From Hydrogenophilaceae bacterium (lineage in GTDB: Bacteria; Pseudomonadota; Alphaproteobacteria; Caulobacterales; Aquidulcibacteraceae), in assembly GCA_013389015.1 (NCBI GenBank), contig JACAEE010000161.1, positions 1 through 37,497 of the forward strand: a DNA stretch of 37,497 bases, written 5' to 3'. The notes below the pieces were generated by a model. It made no database searches, was not told the origin of the DNA, and saw only the letters and a list, made by a program, of their open reading frames with translations. This document shows, piece by piece, positions 8,109 to 19,783 of the stretch; the first letter of the stretch is position 1; the number at the start of each line of letters is the position of its first letter. Both the position numbers and the translations under genes were made by a program.

Positions 8109-8231
8109 GCGCGCCAGATCAAGAAGCCAGACCAAGAACCAGAGGGAACGCCGGATATCGCGCCTGCATCAGCCTCCTTGCGCGTGGTTGTCGCGCGTCG
8201 GCTCGCGCTGCGCTAGCTTGGCCGCGCTCTC

Positions 8232-9659
8232 ATGACGGCATGCTCGATCCTCGGCGGCGCAGGCGCATTAGGCGGCGCGCTCGCCTTGCGCCTCGCCAAG
8301 GCCGGCCACGATGTTTGGATCGGCTCGCGCCAGCGCGAGAAGGCGCTTGACGCCGCCCACGCGATCAAGGCGCGCCTCAAATGCGCGCGCATCGACGGCG
8401 CCGAGAACCGCGAGGCCGCCGCCCGCGGCGAGATCGTGTTCCTCACCGTGCCCTACGCCGTGCAGGCCGAGACGCTGCGTCTGGTGGCGCCGCAGCTCGC
8501 GGGCAAGATCCTCGTCGACGCCACCGTGCCGCTGCGGCCGCCGAAAGTGGGAACCGTGCAGCTGCCGGCCGCCGGCGCCGCGGCGCTCGAAGCCAAGGCG
8601 ATCCTCGGCGATGGCGTGCGGATCGTCTCCGCGCTGCAGACGATCGGCGCAGAGAAGCTCGCGAGCGGCGAGGCGATCGAGTGCGACGTGCTCGCCGCGA
8701 GCGACGACGCGGACGCCGTGGAGACCGTCGCGCGGCTTCTCGAAGAGATCGGGCTGCGCACCTGGCATGTCGGCCCGCTCGCCAACGCCGCGGCCGCCGA
8801 AGCGCTGACCTCGGTGCTCATCCAGATCAATCGCCGCTACAAGATCGCCCAATCCGGCGTGCGCATCACCGGGCGCGCGAAGAACGCGGAGGCCGCACGC
8901 GGCGTCTCCGTCCACGCCGTGGAAGGACTGCCGCTGCTCGGGCCCGGCGACGACCTGCCCGCGCTCCTGCTCGGCGCGCTCGGGAAGAACGGCTTTACGC
9001 TGCAGGACGGCGATGTGCTCGTCGTGGCGCAAAAGGCCGTCTCCAAGGTGGAAGGCCGGCAGGTCAGGCTCGCCGACGTCGTCGTCTCCGCGCAATCGCG
9101 CGCGATCGCGCCCGAGGCGGATAAGCCTGCGGAGATCGTCGAACTCATCCGCGGCGAATCCGACGAGCTGATGCGGGTGCGCCCCGGCGTGATCATCGCC
9201 AGGCACAAATCCGGCGTCGTCGCCGCTAACGCCGGCATCGACGCGTCCAATGTCGCGCCGCCGGAGGCAGAAACCGTGCTCCTGTGGCCGAAGGATCCCG
9301 ACGCCAGCGCACGGCGCATCCGCGAAGCGGTGCAATGGGGCGCGGGCGTCAGAATCGCGGTGATCATCTCCGACAGCCTCGGCCGCGCCTGGCGCCTCGG
9401 CACCACCGGCGCCGCGATCGGCGTGGCCGGCATGAAGCCCCTGCGCGACCGCTGCGGCGAAACCGATCTCTACGGCCGCACCCTGCAAGCGACGATCGTC
9501 GCGGTCGCTGACGAGATCGCGGCCGCCGCCTCCCTGGTCATGGGCGAAGCGGCGGAAGGCGTTCCCGCCGCGATCGTGCGCGGCGCGCGCTACGAGCCGT
9601 GCGAAGAATCGGACCTGCGCGCGCTCTTGCGGCCCCGCGAAGAGGATCTCTTTCCATGA
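8232..9659 (+). CDS. npdG/cofE: Fusion of NADPH:F420 reductase-like domain with CofE (F420-0:gamma-glutamyl ligase)
   Basis: The protein has 475 residues and two domains. Residues 1-215 form a Rossmann NpdG/Fno-like domain: ILGGAGALGGALALRLAKAG, then IGSR, FLTVPYAVQ and ILVDATVP, as in NADPH-dependent F420 reductases. From about residue 225 the CofE/FbiB ligase domain follows: VEGLPLLGPGDDLP, VVAQKAVSKVEGR, ISDSLGRAWRLGTTGAAIGVAGM, DLYGR and VMGEAAEGVPAAIVRGA. CofE adds glutamates to F420-0 with GTP, and Fno exchanges hydride between NADPH and F420. Both families normally occur as separate proteins. The N-terminal VSALQTIG replaces the VSAFHNV-like motif of classical Fno, so reductase activity needs testing. 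It is the first gene of the F420 operon, with no obvious Shine-Dalgarno before the ATG. Confidence 0.9.
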   Translation: MTACSILGGAGALGGALALRLAKAGHDVWIGSRQREKALDAAHAIKARLKCARIDGAENREAAARGEIVFLTVPYAVQAETLRLVAPQLAGKILVDATVPLRPPKVGTVQLPAAGAAALEAKAILGDGVRIVSALQTIGAEKLASGEAIECDVLAASDDADAVETVARLLEEIGLRTWHVGPLANAAAAEALTSVLIQINRRYKIAQSGVRITGRAKNAEAARGVSVHAVEGLPLLGPGDDLPALLLGALGKNGFTLQDGDVLVVAQKAVSKVEGRQVRLADVVVSAQSRAIAPEADKPAEIVELIRGESDELMRVRPGVIIARHKSGVVAANAGIDASNVAPPEAETVLLWPKDPDASARRIREAVQWGAGVRIAVIISDSLGRAWRLGTTGAAIGVAGMKPLRDRCGETDLYGRTLQATIVAVADEIAAAASLVMGEAAEGVPAAIVRGARYEPCEESDLRALLRPREEDLFP

Positions 9660-9672
9660 ACGTGTGCTGGCC

Positions 9673-10635
9673 ATGAGCCATGTGCTGGCGCTGTGCGGCG
9701 GCGTCGGCGGCGCGAAGCTCGCGCTGGGCCTGGCGCGCACGCTGCCGGGCGAAGACCTGACGATCATCGTCAACACCGGCGACGATTTCGAGCATCTCGG
9801 CCTCTCGATCTCGCCGGACATCGACACGGTGCTCTACACGCTCGCCGGCCTGGCCGATCCCGAGCGCGGCTGGGGCCGCGCGGACGAGACGTGGCGGTTC
9901 ATGGAATCGCTGCGCGCGCTCGGCGGGGAAGACTGGTTCCAGCTCGGAGACCTGGATCTCGCGCTCCATGTCGAGCGCACGCGCCGGCTCAAGGCGGGCG
10001 AAACGCTCAGCGCCGTCACGGCGTTCTTCGCCGCGCGCCTCGGCGTCGCGGCGCGCATTGCGCCGATGTCGGACGATTCCGTGCGCACTATTCTGCGCAC
10101 GAGCGCCGGCGAGCTGGCGTTTCAACACTATTTCGTCCGCGCCCGCTGCGCGCCGCGCGTCGACGCCATCCGTTTCGATGGCGCGGCGACGGCCCGCATG
10201 TCGCCGGCCTTCCGCAACGCCCTCGCGCGCAACGATCTCGGCGCGATCATTGTGTGCCCCTCCAACCCCTATCTCAGCGTCGATCCCATTCTCGCCGTGC
10301 CCGGCGTACGCGAGGCGTTGAACGCGTCCGCCGCACCGCGCATCGCGATATGCCCGATCATCGGCGGCGAGTCGGTGAAGGGCCCGACCGCGAAGCTGAT
10401 GCAGGAACTCGGCGTAAGCGTCGAACCGGCCAGCATCGCGGCCCATTATCGCGGCCTCATCGACGCGCTCGTCATTGACCGCACGGACGCCGCGAACGCG
10501 GCGGATGTCGAACGGGAAGGCGCAACCTGCGTCGCGGCGGCGACGTTGATGCGCAGGGAGGACGACAAGATCGCGCTGGCGCACACCGTGCTCGAGGTCG
10601 CCCGCGGGCTGCGCGCCCGGGATGTCGCCGCATGA
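9673..10635 (+). CDS. cofD: 2-phospho-L-lactate transferase CofD/FbiA
   Basis: CofD transfers the phospho-lactyl (or phosphoenolpyruvyl/phosphoglyceryl) group from the GDP/GTP-derived carrier to the deazaflavin FO, giving F420-0 or its dehydro form. The N-terminus LCGGVGGAKLALGLAR, then VNTGDDFEHLGLSISPDIDT, GDLDLALHVERTRRL and CPSNPYLSVDPIL are the family signatures. The length (320 residues) is normal. The frame also has a GTG at 9664. I prefer the ATG at 9673 because the family usually begins just before the glycine-rich loop, but neither has a clear Shine-Dalgarno. It starts 13 bases after the fusion gene's stop and overlaps the next gene by ATGA, so translation is probably coupled. Confidence 0.95.
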   Translation: MSHVLALCGGVGGAKLALGLARTLPGEDLTIIVNTGDDFEHLGLSISPDIDTVLYTLAGLADPERGWGRADETWRFMESLRALGGEDWFQLGDLDLALHVERTRRLKAGETLSAVTAFFAARLGVAARIAPMSDDSVRTILRTSAGELAFQHYFVRARCAPRVDAIRFDGAATARMSPAFRNALARNDLGAIIVCPSNPYLSVDPILAVPGVREALNASAAPRIAICPIIGGESVKGPTAKLMQELGVSVEPASIAAHYRGLIDALVIDRTDAANAADVEREGATCVAAATLMRREDDKIALAHTVLEVARGLRARDVAA

Positions 10636-12428
10636 GCCCGCCCCGCAACGCGATCGTGATCGCGGCGCGCGGCGGCGCCGCCGCCAAATCGCGCCTCGCC
10701 CCCGTGTTCGACGCGCCCGCGCGCGACTCGCTCACCGCCCTCATGCTGGAGGCGATGCTCGAGGCGCTGTGCGGAACCGAGGCGCGTGTGTTCGTCGTCT
10801 CGCCGACCGCCGAGCTGCTGGCGCGTGCGCGCGCGCATGGCGCCGTCGCGCTCGCCCAGCGCGCGCGCGAGGGATTGAACGCCGCCTTTCGCGCCGGTTG
10901 CGCCGTCGCATTCGCAAACGGCGCCGACGCCGTTGCGTGTCTGCCGGGGGATCTGCCGCTGCTCGATCCCGCCGAGCTCGGCGCGGCGTTCGACGCCGCC
11001 CATGCCCACAGCGCAGCGCTCGTTTGCAGCCGGTGCGACGGCGGCACCGGCGCGCTGGTGCAGCGCAAGGGCGTGTGGATCGAGCCCGCCTTCGGCGCGG
11101 ACAGCTTCAAGCGCCATCAGAACCAGGCGCGCGCGCGCGGCCTAGCGGCCGTCGAGATCGCTGCGCCGAGCCTCGCCGCCGACATCGACACGCCGGCGCA
11201 TGTCGCAGCGCTGTTGACCACGGCCGCGGCGCTGCCGCCGCACATCGCGCAGCGCCTGCGTGCGCTCTGCGCGCACGAAGGCGGCGGCCTGATGGACGGC
11301 TTCCACAGCCCTCCCCGCGCAACGGACGATGCGGGCCTCGCGGACGATCTGCTGCAGGCGCCGCTTGCGGAACTCATGGCGCGCAGCCGGGCTAAGCGCG
11401 ACGGCGCCTGGGGCGCGACGCTGACCTATTCGCGCAAGGTGTTCATCCCGCTGACGCAGCTCTGCCGCGACGTCTGCCATTACTGCACGTTCGCGAAAGC
11501 GCCGCGCGCCTTGAAAGCCGCCTATCTCTCGCCGGACGAGGCGCTCGCCATCGCAAGCGCGGGGCGTGCGGCCGGCTGCAAAGAGGCGCTGTTCACGCTC
11601 GGCGACAAGCCGGAGCTGCGCTACGCGGCTGCGCGCCGGGCGCTGGAGGGACTCGGGTTCGAAACGACGCTCGACTATCTCGCGCACGTCGCGAGGCTCG
11701 TGCTGCGCGAAACCGGGCTTCTGCCGCATCTCAATCCCGGCGTTATGAGCGCGGCCGAGATCGCAAAGCTCCGCCCCGTCGCGGCCTCGATGGGACTGAT
11801 GCTGGAAACGAGCGCGGCGCGGCTTTCGTCGCGGGGCGGCCCGCACTTCGGTTCGCCCGACAAGGCGCCCGCCATTCGCCTGCGGACGCTGGATGACGCG
11901 GGCCGCCTGCGCACGCCGATGACGACGGGCCTGCTCATCGGCATCGGCGAGACGCGCGCCGAGCGGCTCGATGCGCTGCTTGCGATCCGCGATCTCCACC
12001 GCACGCACGGCCACATCCAGGAAGTGATCATCCAGAATTTCCGCGCCAAGGCGGGCACGCGCATGGCGCATGCGCGCGAACCGGACGAGGCGGAGCTGCT
12101 GTGGACGATCGCCGCCGCGCGCCTCATCCTCGACGAGGAAATCAGCGTGCAGGCGCCGCCGAACCTCAATCCGGGCCGGATCGCGGCCCTGATCGGCGCA
12201 GGGATCAACGATTGGGGCGGCCTCTCGCCGGTGACGATCGATCATGTCAACCCCGAATGCGCGTGGCCCGATATCGCCCGCCTCGAAGACGCCTGCGCGG
12301 CGGAAGGCTTCGCGCTTGTCGAGCGCCTGGCGGTCTATCCGCGCTATCTGGACGGCGCGTGGATCGACGAGACGGTGCGCCCCGCCGTGCTTGCGCTTGC
12401 GGACGGCGAAGGACGCGCGCGCGAGTAA
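10632..12428 (+). CDS. cofC/cofG: CofC-CofG fusion: guanylyltransferase plus FO synthase subunit 1
   Basis: The protein has 598 residues. Residues 1-200 are a CofC/FbiD nucleotidyltransferase: IVIAARGGAAAKSRLAP at the N-terminus and the diagnostic CLPGDLPLLDP near 103-113. Residues from about 262 are a CofG radical-SAM domain, TYSRKVFIPLTQLCRDVCHYC, with the 4Fe-4S cysteines C278, C282 and C285, followed by ALFTLGDKPE, HLNPGVM, IQNFRAKAGT and NLNPGRI. CofG works with CofH to make the deazaflavin FO, and CofC activates 2-phospholactate, phosphoenolpyruvate or 3-phosphoglycerate with GTP. The fusion covers the precursor-activating and ring-forming steps in one polypeptide. Which C3 substrate the CofC half uses cannot be judged here. 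It overlaps cofD by four bases. Confidence 0.94.
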   Translation: MSPPRNAIVIAARGGAAAKSRLAPVFDAPARDSLTALMLEAMLEALCGTEARVFVVSPTAELLARARAHGAVALAQRAREGLNAAFRAGCAVAFANGADAVACLPGDLPLLDPAELGAAFDAAHAHSAALVCSRCDGGTGALVQRKGVWIEPAFGADSFKRHQNQARARGLAAVEIAAPSLAADIDTPAHVAALLTTAAALPPHIAQRLRALCAHEGGGLMDGFHSPPRATDDAGLADDLLQAPLAELMARSRAKRDGAWGATLTYSRKVFIPLTQLCRDVCHYCTFAKAPRALKAAYLSPDEALAIASAGRAAGCKEALFTLGDKPELRYAAARRALEGLGFETTLDYLAHVARLVLRETGLLPHLNPGVMSAAEIAKLRPVAASMGLMLETSAARLSSRGGPHFGSPDKAPAIRLRTLDDAGRLRTPMTTGLLIGIGETRAERLDALLAIRDLHRTHGHIQEVIIQNFRAKAGTRMAHAREPDEAELLWTIAAARLILDEEISVQAPPNLNPGRIAALIGAGINDWGGLSPVTIDHVNPECAWPDIARLEDACAAEGFALVERLAVYPRYLDGAWIDETVRPAVLALADGEGRARE

Positions 12429-12467
12429 AGCTGGCGTCCCGGCGAAGCCGCGCCCGCGCCGGGCGCG

Positions 12468-15764
<3,297 letters not shown>

Positions 15765-15768
<4 letters not shown>

Positions 15769-15910
15769 GAGCTTTGGTTCTCCGGCTGGATGCGCACGCC
15801 CGCGCTTTGCCCGGGCCCGGCCTGCTTCAGCGACGTGCAGAGATGGAAACCGCGCGGGGTCATGATCTTGAGTCTGGCGGCGCCGGCGGCGGAAGATCGA
15901 ACGCGCTCAT
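15765..15910 (-). other. 146-base ligI-ligC junction, possible frameshifted small gene
   Basis: An ATG at 15910 overlaps the ligI stop (ATGA) and reads 16 codons, beginning MSAFDLPPPAPP, to a stop at 15860-15862. A second frame (ATG at 15863, TPRGFHLCTSLKQAGPG) reads to a TGA at 15767-15765 that overlaps the GTG of ligC. Overlaps at both ends are what a real operon gene would show, but 146 is not a multiple of three. It could be a roughly 48-residue gene with a one-base shift, a remnant, or chance. I do not recognise a family. Confidence 0.3.
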
Positions 15911-16794
15911 CGCCGCGCCTCCTCCGGCCAGTAGAGCCGCATCGGATTGTCGACAAGAAGCTTCTGCTGCAGCTCGGCCGAGGGCGCGATGCGTGGGATG
16001 ACGTCCACCAGCGCCCCGTCGTCGGGCATATGCGTCGTCATGTTGGGATGCGGCCAATCCGTTCCCCACAGCACGCGATCGGGAAAGCGCGCGACCACAT
16101 CCGCCGCAAACGGAACGACGTCGTCATAGCCCGGCGGCCCGGAGAGCGAGAGCCGTTCGGGGCAGCTCACCTTGCTCCAGATGTGGGGATTGTCCTCCAT
16201 CAGCGCGAGGAACGCGCGCCATTGCGGATGATCGCGTCCGAGCGCGACGTCCGGCCGCCCCATGTGATCGATCACGACGATCGTCGGCAGCGCGCTCAGG
16301 AACGGCGTCAGCCGCTCAAGCTCCGGCGCTTCGAAATAGACGACGACATGCCAGCCGAGCTCGGCCGCCTTGCGCTCCGTCGGCAGGTGCGCCTCGGGCG
16401 GCGCAGCGTCCACGAGCCGGCTCAGGAAATTGAACCGCACGCCGCGCACCCCCGCTTCATCGAGCGCGCGCAAATCGTCCATCGAGACATCCCCGCGCAC
16501 CGAGGCGATGCCCCGTGCGCGCCCGCCGGAATGAATCAGCGCATCGACGAGCGCGCGGTTATCGGCGCCGTGGCACGTCGCCTGCACGATCACATTGCGT
16601 GAGAAGCCGAGCACGTCGCGCAGCGCGAAGAGGCTTTCCTTCGGCGCGTCCATGGGGGTGTATTTGCGTTCCGGCGCGTAAGGGAACACTGCGCCCGGCC
16701 CGAAGACATGGCAATGCGCGTCAACCGCGCCGGGCGGCGGCGTAAAGCGCGGTCTAGTCGGCGGCCGCGGCGCGAGGAGAGCGGCGTCCGCCAT
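15907..16794 (-). CDS. ligI: 2-pyrone-4,6-dicarboxylate lactonase LigI
   Basis: LigI hydrolyses 2-pyrone-4,6-dicarboxylate to 4-oxalomesaconate/4-carboxy-2-hydroxymuconate. It is a metal-independent member of the amidohydrolase superfamily. The protein has 295 residues: VDAHCHVFGP near residues 24-33 with both histidines of the HxH motif, the substrate-binding ERKYTP, IVQATCHGADN, VIDHMGRPD, and LWGTDWPHPN with the catalytic Asp. These match the lactonase subgroup rather than general amidohydrolases. Its ATG overlaps the stop of a 21-codon frame that connects it to the upstream dehydrogenase gene. Confidence 0.95.
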   Translation of the reverse strand: MADAALLAPRPPTRPRFTPPPGAVDAHCHVFGPGAVFPYAPERKYTPMDAPKESLFALRDVLGFSRNVIVQATCHGADNRALVDALIHSGGRARGIASVRGDVSMDDLRALDEAGVRGVRFNFLSRLVDAAPPEAHLPTERKAAELGWHVVVYFEAPELERLTPFLSALPTIVVIDHMGRPDVALGRDHPQWRAFLALMEDNPHIWSKVSCPERLSLSGPPGYDDVVPFAADVVARFPDRVLWGTDWPHPNMTTHMPDDGALVDVIPRIAPSAELQQKLLVDNPMRLYWPEEARR

Positions 16795-16859
16795 CAGCGC
16801 CGGTTCCCGTTTTGCGCAATGCGCCGAGCAAGGCGGTGGTCATAGCCCTTCACGATCAT
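16794..16859 (-). CDS. Possible 21-residue leader or linker peptide between dehydrogenase and ligI
   Basis: The ATG at 16859 overlaps the dehydrogenase stop as ATGA, and the TGA at 16796-16794 overlaps the ligI start as TGATG. The frame therefore fills the 61-base gap exactly and would let ribosomes pass continuously from one gene to the next. The peptide is short and basic, with MIVKGYDHRLARRI at its N-terminus. It may act only as a coupling device rather than a functional protein. It could be chance, as a 22-codon open frame is not rare in GC-rich DNA, although the double overlap is unusual. Confidence 0.35.
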   Translation of the reverse strand: MIVKGYDHRLARRIAQNGNRR

Positions 16860-17761
16860 GCGGTCTTCATCTCCCTCTCCTGCGGGGCGCCGTCCGCCGC
16901 GAGATTGGCGATTGCGTCGAGCAGCGCGTCCAAGTCCTGCGCGCCGAGCGCCTGGCGCCATGCGGCGGCGGCGGCCTGGCGCTGCGCGATGGCGCGGCTC
17001 ATGACCGGCGCGACGCCGACCTTCTCCACCGTAGCGGCGGCCTCGGCCATCTCTTCGGCGCGGCGCACGCCATGCGCGATGGAGCGCTGCATCATGTAGC
17101 GCGCGAACTGGCGCCAGTCCTGGTGCGGCATCAGATCGGTGAGCGAGGCGAGGACGGCGCCCTCCACGCCATAGCGCCGCGCCGCGACCAGCGCCTCAGT
17201 CACCAGCGCCTCCATGCCTTTGACGATCACGCTCCGGCAGAGTTTGCTCGCTGCGGCGACGCCGATCTCCTCCGACGCGATGTCCGCGGCGAGCCCGAGA
17301 TCGCCCGCCTCGTTCAGAAACGCGCGCGCGTGCGGCCCGCCCAGCAGCATCGGCGACGCGAGCCGCCGCGGCGCGATCGGCGTCATGACGACGGCTTCGA
17401 CGAAGCGGCCGCCGGCCGCCTCCACCACGGCCGCGCCCGCGCGCTTCGAGTCCGGAGCGCAGGAATTGAGATCGAAATAGTAGGCGCCCGGCGCGAGGTT
17501 CGCGGCCGCCGCCCGCGCCGCCTCCACGGCCTGGGACGCCGTCACCGCGCTGATCACGAGGCCTGCGCCCTCCACCGCCTCCGCCGCCGACGTGCAGGCC
17601 CGCGCCGCGAGCGCCGGGGCGGACAGGCTGGGCCGCGACTGCGGATCGGCGAAGGCGATGTCATAGACTGCGATGTCCTCGCGGCCGCGCGCCGCCAGAT
17701 CCGTCGCGAGAATCGTCCCGACTTCGCCGAGGCCCAGGAGCGCCACGCGCTTGGAGATCAT
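16856..17761 (-). CDS. NAD(P)-binding 3-hydroxyisobutyrate-dehydrogenase-like protein (DUF1932-type)
   Basis: The protein has 301 residues from an ATG at 17761 that overlaps the ligU stop (ATGA). The N-terminal Rossmann fold VALLGLGEVGTILATDLAARG is followed by VISAVTASQAVEAA, YYFDLNSCAPDSKR and VEAVVMTPIAP, resembling beta-hydroxyacid dehydrogenases. The C-terminal helical part with KLCRSVIVKGMEAL includes the conserved Lys of that superfamily and looks like the DUF1932 C-terminal domain. The frame extends upstream to 18070, but that part lies inside ligU and is not protein-like. A dehydrogenase is not a standard step of protocatechuate 4,5-cleavage. It may act on a side product or a related substrate of this operon. 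Confidence 0.8.
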   Translation of the reverse strand: MISKRVALLGLGEVGTILATDLAARGREDIAVYDIAFADPQSRPSLSAPALAARACTSAAEAVEGAGLVISAVTASQAVEAARAAAANLAPGAYYFDLNSCAPDSKRAGAAVVEAAGGRFVEAVVMTPIAPRRLASPMLLGGPHARAFLNEAGDLGLAADIASEEIGVAAASKLCRSVIVKGMEALVTEALVAARRYGVEGAVLASLTDLMPHQDWRQFARYMMQRSIAHGVRRAEEMAEAAATVEKVGVAPVMSRAIAQRQAAAAAWRQALGAQDLDALLDAIANLAADGAPQEREMKTA

Positions 17762-18831
17762 GCCCGGCTCCATATGCGTCGCGGAATGTACACCTCGCCG
17801 CGCATGAGTAGACGCGCGGTGCGCATGAGCGCGGCGGCCCCGCCGTCCGCCAGGCGCACGCTGAAGAAGCCCGTGGGATGCTCGACATCCACGACTGCGC
17901 CCTCGGCAGATCGCTTGATCGACGCCAGCCCCGCCGGGACGCTCCCGGGCAGGCCGCACGCCGTGGCCACGCTCACCGCGCCGAGCACGCCGATCGCCTC
18001 GTGCACGCGATGCGGGATGAAGTTGCGTGTCGAGATCGACCCGCCGGCGCGCGGCGGCGCGACCAGGCACATCTTGGGAATGTTCTTGGCCGATACATCG
18101 CCGAGATTCATGACCGGGCCGGCCTCGCGGCGCAGCGCTTCGATCCGCCGCTTCAGCGCCTCGTCGGCTTCGAGGTCCTGCGGCGTCTCGTAGCCGGTCT
18201 TGCCGACGTCCCCCGCGCGCAGCAGCACGACCGGCATGCCGTTGTCGATCATCGTCACATCGACGCCGCCGATCCGATCGAGCGCCTTGCCGGACGGGAG
18301 CAGCGCGCCGCAGGTGGCGCCGGCGACGTCGCTGAACGCGATCCAGATCGGCGCCGCCGTCCCCGGCACGCCGTCGATGCGCGCATCGCCCTCATAGTTC
18401 ACGACGCCGCCAGGCGTTTCGATGGTCGCGGTCGCAAGGCTGTCGGTGTTGACCATGCGGATGCGCACGTTGGTGAGCGCTTCGCCCGCGGGAACAAGGC
18501 CGGCCTCGATCGCGAACGGCCCCACGGCGGCGAGCATGTTGCCGCAGTTCTGCGACGCGTCGACGCGCGCCTCGTCGACGACGACCTGGAGAAAGAGATA
18601 GTCGATATCCGCGTCCCGATGCGTCGAACGCGAGACGATCGCGACCTTGCTGGTCAGCGGATGCGCCCCGCCCATGCCGTCGATCTGGCGCACGTCGGGC
18701 GAACCGAAGGCGGCGAGCAGCACGCGCGCGCGCACGCCCTCATCCGCGGGCAAGTCTTCGGCGCGGAAGACCAGCCCCTTGGAGGTTCCCCCGCGCATGG
18801 CGCAGCATGGGATCGCGGTCTGTCCGCTCAC
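17758..18831 (-). CDS. ligU: 4-oxalomesaconate isomerase/tautomerase LigU (PrpF family)
   Basis: LigU shifts the double bond of 4-oxalomesaconate (a 1,3-allylic isomerisation) so that the hydratase can act. The protein has 357 residues in the PrpF/diaminopimelate-epimerase fold: [14 protein letters not shown] at the start, [14 protein letters not shown] with Lys62, and DASQNCGNM with Cys96. These two positions fit the acid/base Lys and Cys implicated in LigU of Sphingobium. Later motifs include [12 protein letters not shown] and HPTGFFSV. The GTG start at 18831 overlaps the ligK stop (GTGA). The order ligK-ligU-ligI resembles that of Sphingobium SYK-6, except for the inserted dehydrogenase gene. 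Confidence 0.92.
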   Translation of the reverse strand: MSGQTAIPCCAMRGGTSKGLVFRAEDLPADEGVRARVLLAAFGSPDVRQIDGMGGAHPLTSKVAIVSRSTHRDADIDYLFLQVVVDEARVDASQNCGNMLAAVGPFAIEAGLVPAGEALTNVRIRMVNTDSLATATIETPGGVVNYEGDARIDGVPGTAAPIWIAFSDVAGATCGALLPSGKALDRIGGVDVTMIDNGMPVVLLRAGDVGKTGYETPQDLEADEALKRRIEALRREAGPVMNLGDVSAKNIPKMCLVAPPRAGGSISTRNFIPHRVHEAIGVLGAVSVATACGLPGSVPAGLASIKRSAEGAVVDVEHPTGFFSVRLADGGAAALMRTARLLMRGEVYIPRRIWSRA

Positions 18832-19517
18832 GCCTCGTCCTCGTCCTCGACGTAGCGCAGCCCCTTGGCGTGCAGCTTTTCGCGCATGGCGTAGAGATCA
18901 AGCCCTAGTTCGCCCGCCTGCAGGCGCTTGCGTGTTTCCGCCTCCTTCTCCTCGCGACTCTTGCACGCTTCGAGCACGCGCTCCGCGTCGGCGCGCGCCA
19001 CGACGACGACGCCGTCGTCGTCGCCGACGATGAGATCGCCCGGGCGCACGAGCATGCCGGCGCAGACGACAGGGACGTTCACGTCGCCGAGCGTCTCCTT
19101 CACCGTGCCCTGCGCCGAAATGCATTTGGACCAGACGGGAAACTGCATCGCCGTCAAATCGCGCACGTCGCGCACGCCGGCGTCGATGACGAGGCCCCGC
19201 ACCCCGCGCGCGGCCAGGGACGAGGCCAGCAATTCTCCGAAATAGCCCGCGTCCGACGACGAGGTCGGCGCCACGACAAGCACGTCGCCGGCGCGGCATT
19301 GCTCGACCGCCACATGGATCATCCAATTGTCGGCGGGAGGAACCGAGACGGTGACGGCCGCTCCGCTGAGGCGCGCGCCGGCATAGATGGGCCGCATATA
19401 AGGCGCGAGCAGACCCGTGCGGCCTTGCGCTTCGTGGATCGTCGCCACCCCGAACGCGGCGAACGCTTGGGCGGTCTCAGGGCTGACTCTAGCGATAGTG
19501 CGAACCACGCGTGCCAA
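18828..19517 (-). CDS. ligK: 4-carboxy-4-hydroxy-2-oxoadipate aldolase LigK (RraA-like)
   Basis: LigK cleaves 4-carboxy-4-hydroxy-2-oxoadipate to pyruvate and oxaloacetate, the last step of the pathway. Family signatures are [56 protein letters not shown] with the arginine/aspartate of the active site, and [13 protein letters not shown]. The start is a TTG at 19517 with GGGAG seven bases upstream, giving 229 residues as usual for LigK. The open frame extends to 19610, but that part lacks family similarity. It is the first gene of the operon, so its 5' region (19518-19783) holds the promoter and the PcaQ-type box. The RraA family also includes RNase E inhibitors, but the operon decides the call. 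Confidence 0.93.
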   Translation of the reverse strand: MARVVRTIARVSPETAQAFAAFGVATIHEAQGRTGLLAPYMRPIYAGARLSGAAVTVSVPPADNWMIHVAVEQCRAGDVLVVAPTSSSDAGYFGELLASSLAARGVRGLVIDAGVRDVRDLTAMQFPVWSKCISAQGTVKETLGDVNVPVVCAGMLVRPGDLIVGDDDGVVVVARADAERVLEACKSREEKEAETRKRLQAGELGLDLYAMREKLHAKGLRYVEDEDEA

Positions 19518-19665
19518 GCTTGAACTCCCGGTTTGGGTCAGGATCGCATCGGCGTCAGGCGAAGGCGCGCGGCCGCCGCGCTCGAAGGCTCGCCGCCGAG
19601 CATGCGCCATGCGTTCACCTTGCGCCGCTCAAGCCGGCAGCGCCATTGAAAAGTTTTGCATTACC

Positions 19666-19681
19666 ATAACTGCTGGGTTAT
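19666..19681. promoter_or_regulatory. PcaQ-type LysR binding box
   Basis: ATAACTGCTGGGTTAT is an inverted repeat (ATAAC-N6-GTTAT) that closely matches the published PcaQ box of Sinorhizobium meliloti, ATAACC-N4-GGTTAA, differing at two of the 12 specified positions. It lies between the divergent ligK operon and the LysR gene, about 150 bases from the ligK start. This is the location expected for a LysR protein controlling the operon and possibly itself. Binding has not been shown. Confidence 0.65.
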
Positions 19682-19783
19682 ACCGCACTCCTGATGCGGG
19701 GCGAGCAAAGGTCCTCCAGGCCAAGCGCTTCGGAGCGCCAGGCGGGGCGGGATGCGCCTGGCGAGGCTGACGCGTTCGACGCC

